Below are positions 53,117 through 61,717 of a DNA stretch of 64,000 nucleotides, piece by piece. The translations under genes and the position numbers were made by a program. The DNA comes from Acidobacteriota bacterium (GTDB lineage: Bacteria; Acidobacteriota; Blastocatellia; Pyrinomonadales; Pyrinomonadaceae), in NCBI GenBank assembly GCA_016703965.1, contig JADJBB010000021.1, positions 1,550,001 to 1,614,000 on the forward strand, read 5' to 3'. Position 1 is the first letter of the stretch. The number at the start of each line of letters is the position of its first letter. The notes beneath the pieces are model-generated. The model was not told where the DNA came from, searched no databases, and was given only the letters and a program-made list of their open reading frames with translations.

Positions 53117-54538
53117 ATGTACGAATTTGCCGTTACACCAGCCGTTACTCAGCTTCGCCGTCCGGGCGTGATCATTACAGAGGTCGCGCCGGAGAGTCTC
53201 GCCGAGGAGCTAGAACTTGAGCCAAATGACCGCATCGTCAGGGTTAACGGCAGACTGGTTCGTGATTATTTGGACTTCAGATTTCAGACTGCGGGAGAAA
53301 CGGACCTTACGTTTCAGGTCAAAAAGCCTGACGGTGAGACGATCGAGATCGAATTCGACCGCGATGAGTCCGAAGATTTCGGCTTGATGTTCGAGCAGAT
53401 CGTCCCGCGGCAATGTGCAAACGAATGCCTGTTCTGCTTCTGCAAAGGCAATCCTGAAGACGCACGCCCGTCGCTTTTTGTCCGCGATGAAGACATTCGC
53501 CTCTCGTTCCTTTACGGCAATTACACAACTCTGTCGTCGATAACCGAGGACGAGATGAAACGCATCATCGAACAGCGTTTGTCGCCGCAATATGTTTCGG
53601 TTCACGCGACGGATCTTAAAACGCGGGCGTATTTGCTTGGTGTCGAAGAATCTCGTGCGGATATCTCGGATAAATTGGAACGCCTGCTTGCCGCGGATAT
53701 CGAACTTCATGCACAGGTCGTTCTTTGTCCCGAGATCAACGACGGAGCGGTCCTCGAAAAGACACTCCGTGATCTTGCCGCTCACTATCCTAAGGTCGTT
53801 TCGACAGCCGTGGTTCCGGTTGCTTTGACCCGCTACAACACCGACGAAAGATTGACCCGCGTAACTCCGGAATTCTGCCGTCGAACGGTAAAAGAAGTCG
53901 AAAAGCTGCAAAAGGAATTTCGAAAAACGCTCGGCGTTACTTTCGCGTTCTTAGGCGACGAGATCTATATAAAGGGAGGTCTCGAAATTCCGTCGCGACG
54001 GCATTACGGCAACTATCCTCAGATCGAGGACGGCGTCGGAATGGTGCGGTCGTTTGTGAATTCGTTCGAGAAATTCTTAACCTCAGCCAAAGAGCAGAAT
54101 TCGGCGAGAGTTGACCTACGTACACACGCGGCCGCTTTGGTTCCCAATGCTGAGTTTATTCCGCCCGCTTACGCAGGCGGTTCTGACTTTGGCACTATCC
54201 TTACCGGTGAGATGTTCGCCCCGATCCTGCGCGAGCAGATCGAGAAATACAATGAACTTATCGGCTCGCGGCTTCACGTCTTAGCGGTTCCAAATACATA
54301 TTTCGGCGGTGACGTTTCGGTTGCGGGATTGTTGACGGGACAGGATTTCATGGCTGTCAGGGACCGGATCGTCGGTGATTTTGTGACTATCCCGAAGATA
54401 ACAATTAAGTCAGACGAGCCTATTTTCCTGGACGGAATGAAGTTCGAAGATCTTCAACAACAGTTTCCGGTCCCAATTATTCCGGTTGATACGGAGATCC
54501 TGATCTCGATGCTCGAACAAAAAAAGGCGGATCGTTAG
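53117..54538 (+). CDS. DUF512 family PDZ / radical-SAM-like protein
   Basis: 473 residues. Residues 1-85 are PDZ-like (GVIITEVAPESLAEELELEPNDRIVRVNG), then a Cys cluster in RQCANECLFCFCKGNP typical of a 4Fe-4S radical SAM fold, and C-terminal DUF512 (EIYIKGGLEIPSRRHYGNYPQ). The family is widespread but without assigned function. ATG 53117 is preferred over an earlier ATG because it starts the conserved domain. Residues about 348-357 (IPPAYAGGSD) are encoded by a palindromic repeat arm (54159-54187). A terminator hairpin overlaps the stop codon. Confidence 0.85.
   Translation: MYEFAVTPAVTQLRRPGVIITEVAPESLAEELELEPNDRIVRVNGRLVRDYLDFRFQTAGETDLTFQVKKPDGETIEIEFDRDESEDFGLMFEQIVPRQCANECLFCFCKGNPEDARPSLFVRDEDIRLSFLYGNYTTLSSITEDEMKRIIEQRLSPQYVSVHATDLKTRAYLLGVEESRADISDKLERLLAADIELHAQVVLCPEINDGAVLEKTLRDLAAHYPKVVSTAVVPVALTRYNTDERLTRVTPEFCRRTVKEVEKLQKEFRKTLGVTFAFLGDEIYIKGGLEIPSRRHYGNYPQIEDGVGMVRSFVNSFEKFLTSAKEQNSARVDLRTHAAALVPNAEFIPPAYAGGSDFGTILTGEMFAPILREQIEKYNELIGSRLHVLAVPNTYFGGDVSVAGLLTGQDFMAVRDRIVGDFVTIPKITIKSDEPIFLDGMKFEDLQQQFPVPIIPVDTEILISMLEQKKADR
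54159..54187. repeat. Single arm of palindromic family B, in frame in the DUF512 gene
   Basis: Same core as other family B arms (CCGCCCGCTTACGCAGGCGG). Reads as PPAYAGGS on the coding strand. Confidence 0.8.
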
Positions 54539-54579
54539 ACCCGCCTTACGGAGAAATGAATCGTGCACGTACGATTCAT
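54524..54579. terminator. Hairpin pair between convergent DUF512 and TonB genes
   Basis: AAGGCGG/CCGCCTT (54524-54547), with a seven-T tract on the minus strand, then ATGAATCGT/ACGATTCAT (54556-54579). The first probably terminates the TonB gene transcript (minus strand). Confidence 0.75.
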
Positions 54580-54580
54580 A

Positions 54581-55426
54581 TCACGAGAAATGGTAGTTTA
54601 TTATTCCCGAAACCTTTGTCGGGGAACCCGATAGAAGCGTGGGGCTGAATTTGGCGATCTTCGCGGCAGACTCCGAAGCACTTCTCAGCAGAATATTGCC
54701 CGAAACTGCATTCGCAGAGATAACATTTCCTTTTTCATCGATAAGTACCTGAACGCTGACCGTGCCGGCTGCATTGGCAGTTTTTGCTGCCACGGGAATG
54801 TCCGGTTTGGGCAAACTCGTTGCCTTACCATTCACTACGCCCATCGAAAGTACCAGCGGCTTCTTGGGAGCCGGCGGATCTTTCTTTACTGGTGGCGGTG
54901 GTTCGTCGTTCGTCTCAACCTTCGCGAGGGCGGTTCCATCACCCAGCCCGCCTGTGCCGTCACCTGTTCCGGTTCCGCCTGGTCCGCGTCCGGCAACGCC
55001 GTCCGGAGTGCCATCGGCATCAAATTTACCGATCTGAACATAACCGTTCGTCGGACGTGCCTTTTCGCTATTTAGGACGGTCGAAACAGCCGTCGGTGCT
55101 TCGCGGGGCGATTCGTCAAGGCTCGCGACTATAGCCTGCCTCATTGTCATCCGCGGTGCGGCAGACGGCCCCGGCTGAGATTTCGGTTGCTCTTTCGGAG
55201 CGGTTTCCGGTTCCGGAAGCTTCTCCGGCGGGGTTGTATCAACCGGCGCGACGAGCTCGACCATGTCCATGTCATTCATGTCCAGGGAAAGGTCAACCGC
55301 GAATAGACTGAATATCAATGCTCCCGTCAATCCAAAGAAAAGAACAGCTCCTGAGACAAGAAAATAACTCTTGCGATTTGTACCGCTTGATCTGTGCGGC
55401 TGGGTTTCTACTAATTCTTCAAACAT
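54581..55426 (-). CDS. TonB-family energy transducer, copy 1
   Basis: 281 residues. A single N-terminal membrane segment (about 22-44), a Pro/Glu-rich periplasmic linker, and a C-terminal TonB-like domain (GTVSVQVLIDEKGNVISANAVSG, then FSPTLLSGSP). Such proteins link inner-membrane proton force to outer-membrane receptors, or act as TonB-like periplasmic scaffolds. A ribosome site GGAGGG precedes the ATG. Paralogue of 55584-56399 (same MFxxLVExxP start); no exbB/exbD gene is nearby. Confidence 0.87.
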   Translation of the reverse strand: MFEELVETQPHRSSGTNRKSYFLVSGAVLFFGLTGALIFSLFAVDLSLDMNDMDMVELVAPVDTTPPEKLPEPETAPKEQPKSQPGPSAAPRMTMRQAIVASLDESPREAPTAVSTVLNSEKARPTNGYVQIGKFDADGTPDGVAGRGPGGTGTGDGTGGLGDGTALAKVETNDEPPPPVKKDPPAPKKPLVLSMGVVNGKATSLPKPDIPVAAKTANAAGTVSVQVLIDEKGNVISANAVSGNILLRSASESAAKIAKFSPTLLSGSPTKVSGIINYHFS

Positions 55427-55516
55427 ATAATTGCCCTCCGACGGATATAAATATGTGCCGTCAATATTATTAAACGCTATAAAAAGTGCGACTTTTGCAA
55501 AGTTTCGTCAAAAAAG

Positions 55517-55558
55517 CGAGGCCTTTTGTAAAGGCGGCAACCTCTACAAAAAACCTCG
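55517..55558 (-). terminator. Terminator after the upstream TonB paralogue
   Basis: On the minus strand CGAGG...CCTCG with a long inner stem (TTTTGTA/TACAAAA), followed by CTTTTTT. It lies 26 nt past the stop at 55584, so the two TonB genes are separate units. Confidence 0.85.
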
Positions 55559-55583
55559 AAAATTGATGACAGGACTTTAGAAT

Positions 55584-56399
55584 TTACTTAACGAAGTTGT
55601 AAGTGATCACACCTGTAACCTTGACGGGAACATCGGAAAGCAATGTCGGAGAAAAGCGTGCTCCGCGAGCGGCACGTTCGGCTTCCGGGCGAAGCAGGAT
55701 GTGGCCGCTTATTGCATTTGCCGAAATTACACGGCCCGTTTCATCGATCGTAACCTGGACACTGACCTGGCCTTGGGCTCCAACCTGTCTTGCTGTAGCT
55801 GAATAGTTCGGCTTCGGTAGGTCCTTCGCAATTCCGTTTAATACGCCTTTAGATATGGCCGGCGGCTTAACGGCGGGCTTTCTGATCGCGGGCGGCGGTG
55901 TCGTATCTTCTGGTTCCACCTTTTCGGATTTCGAGAGAGTTTCACCGAGGGTAGAGGTGCTCGGTCCCGACGTGTTTGGTTCGCGGCCGATTCCGCCTGG
56001 GGTTCCTGTGTCGATGTCGATCGTACCTATCTTGTATTGCCCGAACTGCGGCCTTGCCAACGCCGTATTCGGGGCGGTTGAGACGGACGTCGGGGCGATC
56101 GTTGGTTCATCGACCCTCGCCATATTTACCTGCCTGGTTGGGATGTTGCTTTGCGAGGATGAACTCGCAGGCGGCCGCTGCTCGCGGACTTCCGGTTCGG
56201 CTGCTTCCGGAGCAACCGGGGCGATCATTTCTACAAGTTCGAAATTTCCATTTCCAAGACCGTAATCCGAGGCAAAGATACTAATAACGACTGCGGTCGT
56301 AAAGAGCACTCCGACGACGACCGATGAGACCATAAAATAACGACGGCGGTTTTTGAAGTCCGCTCCTTGTGGTTCGCTTTCTACCAATTGATCAAACAT
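55584..56399 (-). CDS. TonB-family energy transducer, copy 2
   Basis: 271 residues. ATG 56399 (MFDQLVESEPQ) is chosen for AGGAGG 8 nt upstream; a longer frame to 56540 lacks a ribosome site. Membrane helix at about 25-45 (YFMVSSVVVGVLFTTAVVIS), a linker with SSSSQSN and PPP stretches, and a C-terminal TonB domain (GQVSVQVTIDETGRVISANAISG, FSPTLLSDVP). Upstream lies the second copy of the intergenic module (56550-56697), in the position of a promoter or operator. Confidence 0.87.
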   Translation of the reverse strand: MFDQLVESEPQGADFKNRRRYFMVSSVVVGVLFTTAVVISIFASDYGLGNGNFELVEMIAPVAPEAAEPEVREQRPPASSSSQSNIPTRQVNMARVDEPTIAPTSVSTAPNTALARPQFGQYKIGTIDIDTGTPGGIGREPNTSGPSTSTLGETLSKSEKVEPEDTTPPPAIRKPAVKPPAISKGVLNGIAKDLPKPNYSATARQVGAQGQVSVQVTIDETGRVISANAISGHILLRPEAERAARGARFSPTLLSDVPVKVTGVITYNFVK

Positions 56400-56549
56400 T
56401 TTCAGATCCTCCTGTGTGAGCGCCGGTGCCAGCCGCTGACAAGTTAGACACCGGGCTTCGGGTTTTGTTCCCGAATAAGATCGCAAGGATCGAACGTTTT
56501 TGGGGGAAGAATTTTCCCGTAAAAATACGCGCCGGACCAAAGAGGGTCA

Positions 56550-56697
56550 AAAAAGTGTGAATCGATTCACACTTTTTAAAAACAGGCGTATTTTCGACAA
56601 AAATTGGACTAAAAGGGGCGGTATGGTCAAACGTGAATCACCGTCTGTCGGCGAAAAAGCAGCTGATTGGTAGAGGTAAATCGGAGATTGGTCAAAC
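56550..56697 (-). promoter_or_regulatory. Conserved intergenic module, copy 2 (upstream of the TonB gene)
   Basis: On the minus strand: GTTTGACCAATC (56697-56686), CTCTACCAATC (56675-56665), cores 21 bp apart, a third GTTTGACCAT (about 56633-56623), ACGCCTG-TTTT near 56590, then a perfect 28-bp palindrome 56550-56577 (arms AAAAAGTGTGAA / TTCACACTTTTT around TCGA). It lies 150 nt before the TonB start codon. Homologous to 44442-44588. Confidence 0.65.
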
Positions 56698-56730
56698 GTA
56701 TTTTACCCTCGAAATATGGTTTATCAGAAG

Positions 56731-57546
56731 TCACGCGGTGAGGAGCGGATTGTACATCATGATGGCGTGGTTTTCGGTTATGAGTTGTTCGGATGTCATC
56801 CCGTCGATGAGGCTCGTGCGGCGCTGCCAGATGCGGTTGTGGCGCGTATAGCCGCCCCATGGCTGCATTTTGATCAGGTGGTCGGTCTCGAAGACCTCGA
56901 ATTCAAATTCCTTCTCGCGGTCCGACGTCAGCTCACCGTTCAAATATTCATCGTCTATCCAGAGATCGATCCTGAATGCCGCATCGGTATCGTTGCGAAG
57001 CTGTAGATCGATGTAGTTGTAGGCGAGCGTGGCACCGCAGGCGAACGGTATCTTGCGGTTGATGTCCGGGAAGACGTCAAAGCCGTGGCGATAGCGTTCG
57101 GTCACCGTGAGCGGCGAATGCAGAGCGATCCAATACAGCAGATTCCCAAGCTGACAAAGCCCGCCGCCGATGCCTTTTTCGATCTTGCCGTTGTGAAGCA
57201 CGAGGCCTTCGAGAAAGCCCTTTGACGCTGTCGGGCGGCCGACCATTTTCCAGATAGAAAAACTCTGCCTGGGACGGATCACCACACCAGTGATAGGTGC
57301 GATCGCGAGCCGCAAATTTGTGATCTTGTTGTGCTGCAGATACATCTCCACATCCCGAAGCGGCCGCAGCATCATCGTTTTGTGGCGAAAAATCGAGTGT
57401 TCGAGCTTTGTCTCAGGTTCCTGACGGCCAAACGAGCGGGAGTTGGCAAGCCACTTAATCTGGCGCCGCACCGTATAATATTCGCGCCCGAGCAGGCTGC
57501 GTAAATAACTGCGTTTAGTTGGCTTAGAGACGTTCTTGCTGTCCAT
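56731..57546 (-). CDS. VanW-family protein
   Basis: 271 residues. The VanW core is GFLEGLVLHNGKIEKGIGGG, then LCQLGNLLYWIALHSPLTVTERYRHGFDVFPD. The family is named for a glycopeptide-resistance cluster gene but has no proven enzymatic role; many members occur without resistance genes, as here. ATG 57546 is used rather than an in-frame TTG-type start 30 nt earlier. Flanked by repeat element C2 and the regulatory-like module. Confidence 0.85.
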   Translation of the reverse strand: MDSKNVSKPTKRSYLRSLLGREYYTVRRQIKWLANSRSFGRQEPETKLEHSIFRHKTMMLRPLRDVEMYLQHNKITNLRLAIAPITGVVIRPRQSFSIWKMVGRPTASKGFLEGLVLHNGKIEKGIGGGLCQLGNLLYWIALHSPLTVTERYRHGFDVFPDINRKIPFACGATLAYNYIDLQLRNDTDAAFRIDLWIDDEYLNGELTSDREKEFEFEVFETDHLIKMQPWGGYTRHNRIWQRRTSLIDGMTSEQLITENHAIMMYNPLLTA

Positions 57547-57577
57547 GGCACTCGGGTCGAAACGAGATTGTAGCACA

Positions 57578-57713
57578 GACTGGACGCAAGCATCTTGCTT
57601 GCCAAGCGTTCGAAAGAACGCTGACGGGGCCGGGGATTAAGAATGTTGAATTTCTTTCCACGCGTCACGCCGGAGGAACCGGCGTTGGCAAGCGGGACGC
57701 GTGCGCTCCAGTC
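57578..57713. repeat. Palindromic element family C, copy 2
   Basis: Arms GACTGGACGCAAGC (57578 on) and the complement ending GCGCTCCAGTC at 57713, related to the element at 18144-18280. An inner pair (CACGCCGGAGG/CCGGCGTT) lies near 57667-57686. It fills the gap between xdhC and vanW-like genes. Confidence 0.85.
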
Positions 57714-57715
57714 GC

Positions 57716-58717
57716 TTACGCGTTCTTAAACGAAATGATCTCCGCCGCGATCGAAACTGCGATCTCTTCGGGCGTTTGGCTATTGATCGAGAGCCCGATC
57801 GGTGTGCGTATCAGCGATAGTCGTTCTCCGCTAACGCCCTCAGCTCGCAGTTCTTTAAATAGTGTAGCCATCTTCGCACGGCTTCCGAGTACGCCGAAAT
57901 ATTTGAAGTCGTGATCAATAAGCTTTCTGATAACTACCGCATCCGAGGCATATCCGAGCGTCATCACGGCAACGTACGTACGCTCGCCAGATTCGATATG
58001 CCTACCTATCTCCTCGTAGTTATCGATGATCACAACCTCGTCCGCGAACTCATTCTTCGCGATCGTGTTCAACTCCGGCCGGTCGTCGAAAATACTGATC
58101 CGAAAATTCAACTTCGCCGCCAGTTCGCTCAAAGCCAGAGCACAATGCCCGCCGCCGATGATGTAGAGTTGTTCGCTTTGGTTCAGCTCTTCTGAATAGG
58201 TAAATCCATCCTCGTCTCGGCGAAAGCTTATCGGCTCATATCCGCCGGGCTCGAGCCTGCCGGTTCCGCAAAAGTTCGGTGCGGCGCTAAAAAACGTGTA
58301 ATCGACGATCAACAGGTATCCCCAGTTCTCGAAAAAGGACTCGATGATCCGCTCAACTGTGGTGAGGTCGCTCGGAGCTAACTCCCTGAGTATTACAGTC
58401 TGCCGCCCCGAACAGATCATTCCACTTGAATTATTCGAGTCCCGTCGATGCACCTGGTCGATGATCTCTGTAAAAGGGAAAACCGTCGCTTCCGCTTCCC
58501 GTTCTGTCAGAAGAGCTTTCGCTCGTTCAACAAGCTTCACTTCCATCGAGCCGCCGCCGATGCTGCCGCACAATTCGCCGTTCTTTCCGACCGCCATTTT
58601 GTAGCCGGCACGGCCGGGACTACTGCCTGAGCTGTCGGCGACGACGAGCAGCATCACCCGTTCAGCTCCTCTGAGCTGTGCTTCGATAAACTGCCATAAT
58701 TCGAGTTCTTTGGACAC
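57716..58717 (-). CDS. xdhC: XdhC/CoxF-family molybdenum cofactor insertion protein
   Basis: 333 residues. N-terminal SSGSSPGRAGYKMAVGKNGELCGSIGGGSMEV is the XdhC/CoxI signature, and the C-terminal half is a Rossmann domain (YIIGGGHCALALSELAAKL, FGVLGSRAKMATLF). It inserts and sulfurates the molybdenum cofactor of xanthine dehydrogenase. Downstream of xdhB by about 115 nt, in which a dispersed repeat-like sequence occurs. Confidence 0.9.
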   Translation of the reverse strand: MSKELELWQFIEAQLRGAERVMLLVVADSSGSSPGRAGYKMAVGKNGELCGSIGGGSMEVKLVERAKALLTEREAEATVFPFTEIIDQVHRRDSNNSSGMICSGRQTVILRELAPSDLTTVERIIESFFENWGYLLIVDYTFFSAAPNFCGTGRLEPGGYEPISFRRDEDGFTYSEELNQSEQLYIIGGGHCALALSELAAKLNFRISIFDDRPELNTIAKNEFADEVVIIDNYEEIGRHIESGERTYVAVMTLGYASDAVVIRKLIDHDFKYFGVLGSRAKMATLFKELRAEGVSGERLSLIRTPIGLSINSQTPEEIAVSIAAEIISFKNA

Positions 58718-58833
58718 TGAAAAGATTCTACCGCAGAGTCGTCTTCAGCTTGAGCCAAATTCGAACAGGGTATAGAGGATGATCAGGATAGAAGTTAAGA
58801 AATATCGTGTAGATCCAGTCCATCCTGTTTCAA
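58718..58833. repeat. CAGGATGATCAGGAT-type intergenic repeat
   Basis: Strings GAACAGGG...GATGATCAGGAT near 58764-58790 and CCAGTCCATCCTGTTT near 58814-58830 are imperfect complements. Such sequences are widely dispersed in environmental genomes. No gene. Confidence 0.5.
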
Positions 58834-61086
58834 TTAGCCTGCCGGATATAGATTCATCAGCACCTTTTCCGGCGTGAACGGGCAGTCGAAATCGGGTTCG
58901 CATTCGCGGAACGCCTTAACGGCATTGCGGATCGCAAAATACGCGCCGATCCCATACATCAGCGGCGGTTCGCCGACGGCTTTTGAGTTGAAGATGGCGA
59001 GGTTGTTCTTTTCCGTTTGTAACGGAAGCACCGCGATCTCTTTTGGGACGGAATAGATGTCGGGCACCTTGTAGGTCGAGAGGGCGTTTGAGCGCAGCTT
59101 GCCCTTTTCATCGTAAGCGACCTCTTCCATTGTCATCCAGCCGAGGCCCTGAACGATGCCGCCTTCGATCTGGCCGAGATCGACGGCGGTGTTCATCGAC
59201 GTGCCAAAATCATGGCAGCATTTCACATAGTCGACCTCGTAACGCCCGCGAAGGCAATCGACCGTCACACCCACGATCGCCGTCCCGTAAACGTGATACG
59301 CGAACGGATGGCCCTTAGCTGTTGACCAGTCGAAACCGATGCCGGGCGTTGCGTAATGCGAATGCTCGCTTAGGTTTACACGTTTCAGGTGGGCTTCCAT
59401 GACGAGCGTTTGCCACGAGAGCGAGGTCTTTTCTCCGGAGCGGTGAACCATGCCGTTCTCGATCGAAAGGTCGTCGACGCTCGCTGCCTCGATGAGCGGA
59501 AGAGCGATCTCAAGCAGTCGTTCTCGGATCGTTTCACATGCGATCTGCGTCGCTTTGCCATTAAGGTCAGCGGCGGCCGAGGCGGCGGTCGGCGAGGTGT
59601 TAGCGATACGTAAAGTGTTGGTTGTGTGGACGCGAATATCGGCGAGTTCGAGCCCGAAAACCTTCGCCGCGACCTGTGCCATTTTTGTATTAACGCCCTG
59701 GCCCATTTCAACCGCTCCCGTCGAGACCGCGACGCTGCCGTCAGTGTAAACGTGGACCAGAGAACGCGCCTGATTCATCGGCGTTTTGGTAAATGAGATG
59801 CCAAAACAGATCGGCATCATGGCGACGCCTTTCTTGAAGTACCTGGAATTTGCGTTGAATTCGTCGGCCTCGCGATACATATATGCCAAACCGTATGTGT
59901 TGTCAGCTTGTTCCCAGCTCGTTACAGCTTCGCTCACGGCGATCTGGCCGTACGGAAACTCGTCCCCCGATTCGAGCAGGTTTCGCCGCTGGATCTCGGC
60001 GGCTGAAACGCCAATTTTATCGGCAGCGTGAGCGATCGCTGATTCGATGACGAACATTCCTTGCGGCCCGCCGAAACCGCGAAATGCTGTATTCGGCGGT
60101 AGATTTGTGCGGCAGCAATAGGCGGTTGCGGTGACGTTCGGAATGAAATAGGAATTTGTGCAGTGAAAAAGCGTGCGTTCCAGCACCGGAGGCGAGAGGT
60201 CGCAGGATGCACCGGCGTTTTGATAAAAGCTGGCTTCGTAGGCGACGATCTTCAGGTCTTTATCGAGGCCGATCTTGTAATCGGCGGAATACGGATGCCG
60301 TTTGCCGGTCATCCGCATGTCTTCCATACGATGAAGGGCATATTTTACCGGACGTTTAGTAAGCTGTGCAGCGACCGCGACGATCCCGGCCCACGCGTTA
60401 GCCTGATCTTCCTTGCCGCCAAAACCACCGCCCAGCCGCTGAACATCGACCTCGACCTCATGCATTGCAAGACCGGTAACTCGGCAAACTGCACGCTGCA
60501 CCGCCGTCGGGCCCTGGGTCGAAGAATATACCCTCAAACCGCCGTTTTCAGTCGGGACCGCATACGCCCCCTGCGTCTCGATATAAAGATGTTCCTGTCC
60601 GTTTATCTCGGCTTTACCCTCGAAGATATGTTCACAGGTGCTAAAAGCGTCGGCGGTCGAGCCCATGACGAATTTCTTCGGCGGTACGATCAGATCGCCA
60701 TTCGCGGCCGCAACTCGCGGGTCGGTGACAGGAGCTAGTTCGTCGATCTCAACCTTGAGCTTCTTAGCGGCTTTTCTTGCCAGTTCCTCTGATTCCGCAA
60801 CTACGACCGCGATCGGCATCCCCTGAAAATGCACCTCGCCCTCTGCCAGCAAAGGCTCATCCGGCACGATCCCGCCGATCTGATTCTCGCCGATCAGGTC
60901 TTTTGCAGTTATAACTCTGAAAACACCTTCTGAAATTTCTGCCGCACTCGTGTCAATACTCTTCAGCTTCCCGTGAGCAACTAGCGAATCAAAAACACAC
61001 GCATACAGCGTCCCGCGGACAACCGGAATGTCATCCAAATAAACGGATTCGCCGCGAACGTGGGATTTTGAATCGATGTTTTTCAA
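58834..61086 (-). CDS. xdhB: Xanthine dehydrogenase molybdopterin-binding subunit
   Basis: 750 residues. SHVRGESVYLDDIPV at the N-terminus, GGFGGKEDQANAWAG (moco binding), PNTAFRGFGGPQGMFVIE and GxVEMGQGVNTKMAQV are the family motifs. It hydroxylates hypoxanthine and xanthine; activity needs XdhA for electron transfer. The start is TTG 61086, whose codon overlaps the stop of the nucleotidyltransferase gene (TTGA), so it depends on that gene's translation. Confidence 0.93.
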   Translation of the reverse strand: MKNIDSKSHVRGESVYLDDIPVVRGTLYACVFDSLVAHGKLKSIDTSAAEISEGVFRVITAKDLIGENQIGGIVPDEPLLAEGEVHFQGMPIAVVVAESEELARKAAKKLKVEIDELAPVTDPRVAAANGDLIVPPKKFVMGSTADAFSTCEHIFEGKAEINGQEHLYIETQGAYAVPTENGGLRVYSSTQGPTAVQRAVCRVTGLAMHEVEVDVQRLGGGFGGKEDQANAWAGIVAVAAQLTKRPVKYALHRMEDMRMTGKRHPYSADYKIGLDKDLKIVAYEASFYQNAGASCDLSPPVLERTLFHCTNSYFIPNVTATAYCCRTNLPPNTAFRGFGGPQGMFVIESAIAHAADKIGVSAAEIQRRNLLESGDEFPYGQIAVSEAVTSWEQADNTYGLAYMYREADEFNANSRYFKKGVAMMPICFGISFTKTPMNQARSLVHVYTDGSVAVSTGAVEMGQGVNTKMAQVAAKVFGLELADIRVHTTNTLRIANTSPTAASAAADLNGKATQIACETIRERLLEIALPLIEAASVDDLSIENGMVHRSGEKTSLSWQTLVMEAHLKRVNLSEHSHYATPGIGFDWSTAKGHPFAYHVYGTAIVGVTVDCLRGRYEVDYVKCCHDFGTSMNTAVDLGQIEGGIVQGLGWMTMEEVAYDEKGKLRSNALSTYKVPDIYSVPKEIAVLPLQTEKNNLAIFNSKAVGEPPLMYGIGAYFAIRNAVKAFRECEPDFDCPFTPEKVLMNLYPAG

Positions 61087-61532
61087 TCTTTTATACGGGG
61101 TGTCTGGATCGAAGTGATGTCTAGGATGTCTTGCGGTCTCGCAGCCGCCGTTTTTGCGATCAGCAAGTCGTCCCGGCCAATAAAAATCGATGGGATGCCA
61201 TCGAAATCACCGTATTGCCGGTTTGGCCAAGCGTCCTCAAAAGACACGCCTTCCAGCGACATCATGATATCGATCCGGACCGGTGGCTGGCCCATTTGAA
61301 AAAAGCCGTCGGCAGCGAAATCGCTGACAGTTACTCCGCTTAGTGGTGCCCCAAACTCCGCTAAAGCGGCGAAAACCCGGGGCGCATTTTCATCTGAAGC
61401 CTCGACCCAGATATCAAGGTCTTTGGTATATCGGGGTTCAGAGTATTTCATCACCGCGAACGCTCCGACGATCAAATACTTAACCTCGTGTTCGTTGAAA
61501 ATGGACAATATCTCTTTGAAGTCTGGACTCAT
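61083..61532 (-). CDS. MNT/AbiEii-like nucleotidyltransferase
   Basis: 149 residues. KYLIVGAFAVMKYSEPRYTKDLDIWVEA carries the polymerase-beta-type G(G/A)xA...DxD core, with a further Asp in PVRIDIMMS. Proteins of this size are often toxin-like nucleotidyltransferases paired with a small upstream gene; here the upstream 76-residue protein overlaps by 53 nt. The pair lies between xdhA and xdhB and its stop overlaps the xdhB start. Function in an XDH operon is not known; toxin-antitoxin or a domesticated enzyme are both possible. Confidence 0.75.
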   Translation of the reverse strand: MSPDFKEILSIFNEHEVKYLIVGAFAVMKYSEPRYTKDLDIWVEASDENAPRVFAALAEFGAPLSGVTVSDFAADGFFQMGQPPVRIDIMMSLEGVSFEDAWPNRQYGDFDGIPSIFIGRDDLLIAKTAAARPQDILDITSIQTPRIKD

Positions 61533-61710
61533 TTATCCCTTTTGACCGAAGGTAAAACTCGATCAGTTCCCATGCGGCGTTGAAGATGGCGGCATCGCCC
61601 TGTCGCTGCCAAAATTCGATGTCAAACGACCGATCCATCTCCTTAACATCTTTACCGAGACGCCACATCGTAAAATCGCCGTTTTCACCTTCGATGACGT
61701 GAGTTTTCAT
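61480..61710 (-). CDS. Small partner protein of the nucleotidyltransferase
   Basis: 76 residues from ATG 61710; a longer start at 61758 lies inside xdhA. The core SFDIEFWQRQGDAAIFNAAWEL recurs beside AbiEii/DUF6036-type nucleotidyltransferases, where it may be an antitoxin or scaffold. Largely helical, no catalytic motif. Starts 7 nt after the xdhA stop and overlaps the nucleotidyltransferase gene by 53 nt, indicating strict co-expression. Confidence 0.65.
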   Translation of the reverse strand: MKTHVIEGENGDFTMWRLGKDVKEMDRSFDIEFWQRQGDAAIFNAAWELIEFYLRSKGINESRLQRDIVHFQRTRG

Positions 61711-61717
61711 AGGTGTA

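Noticed and set aside
53210..53911. 233-codon minus-strand frame opposite the DUF512 gene
   Set aside because: The plus-strand protein has PDZ and Cys-cluster motifs over the same region.
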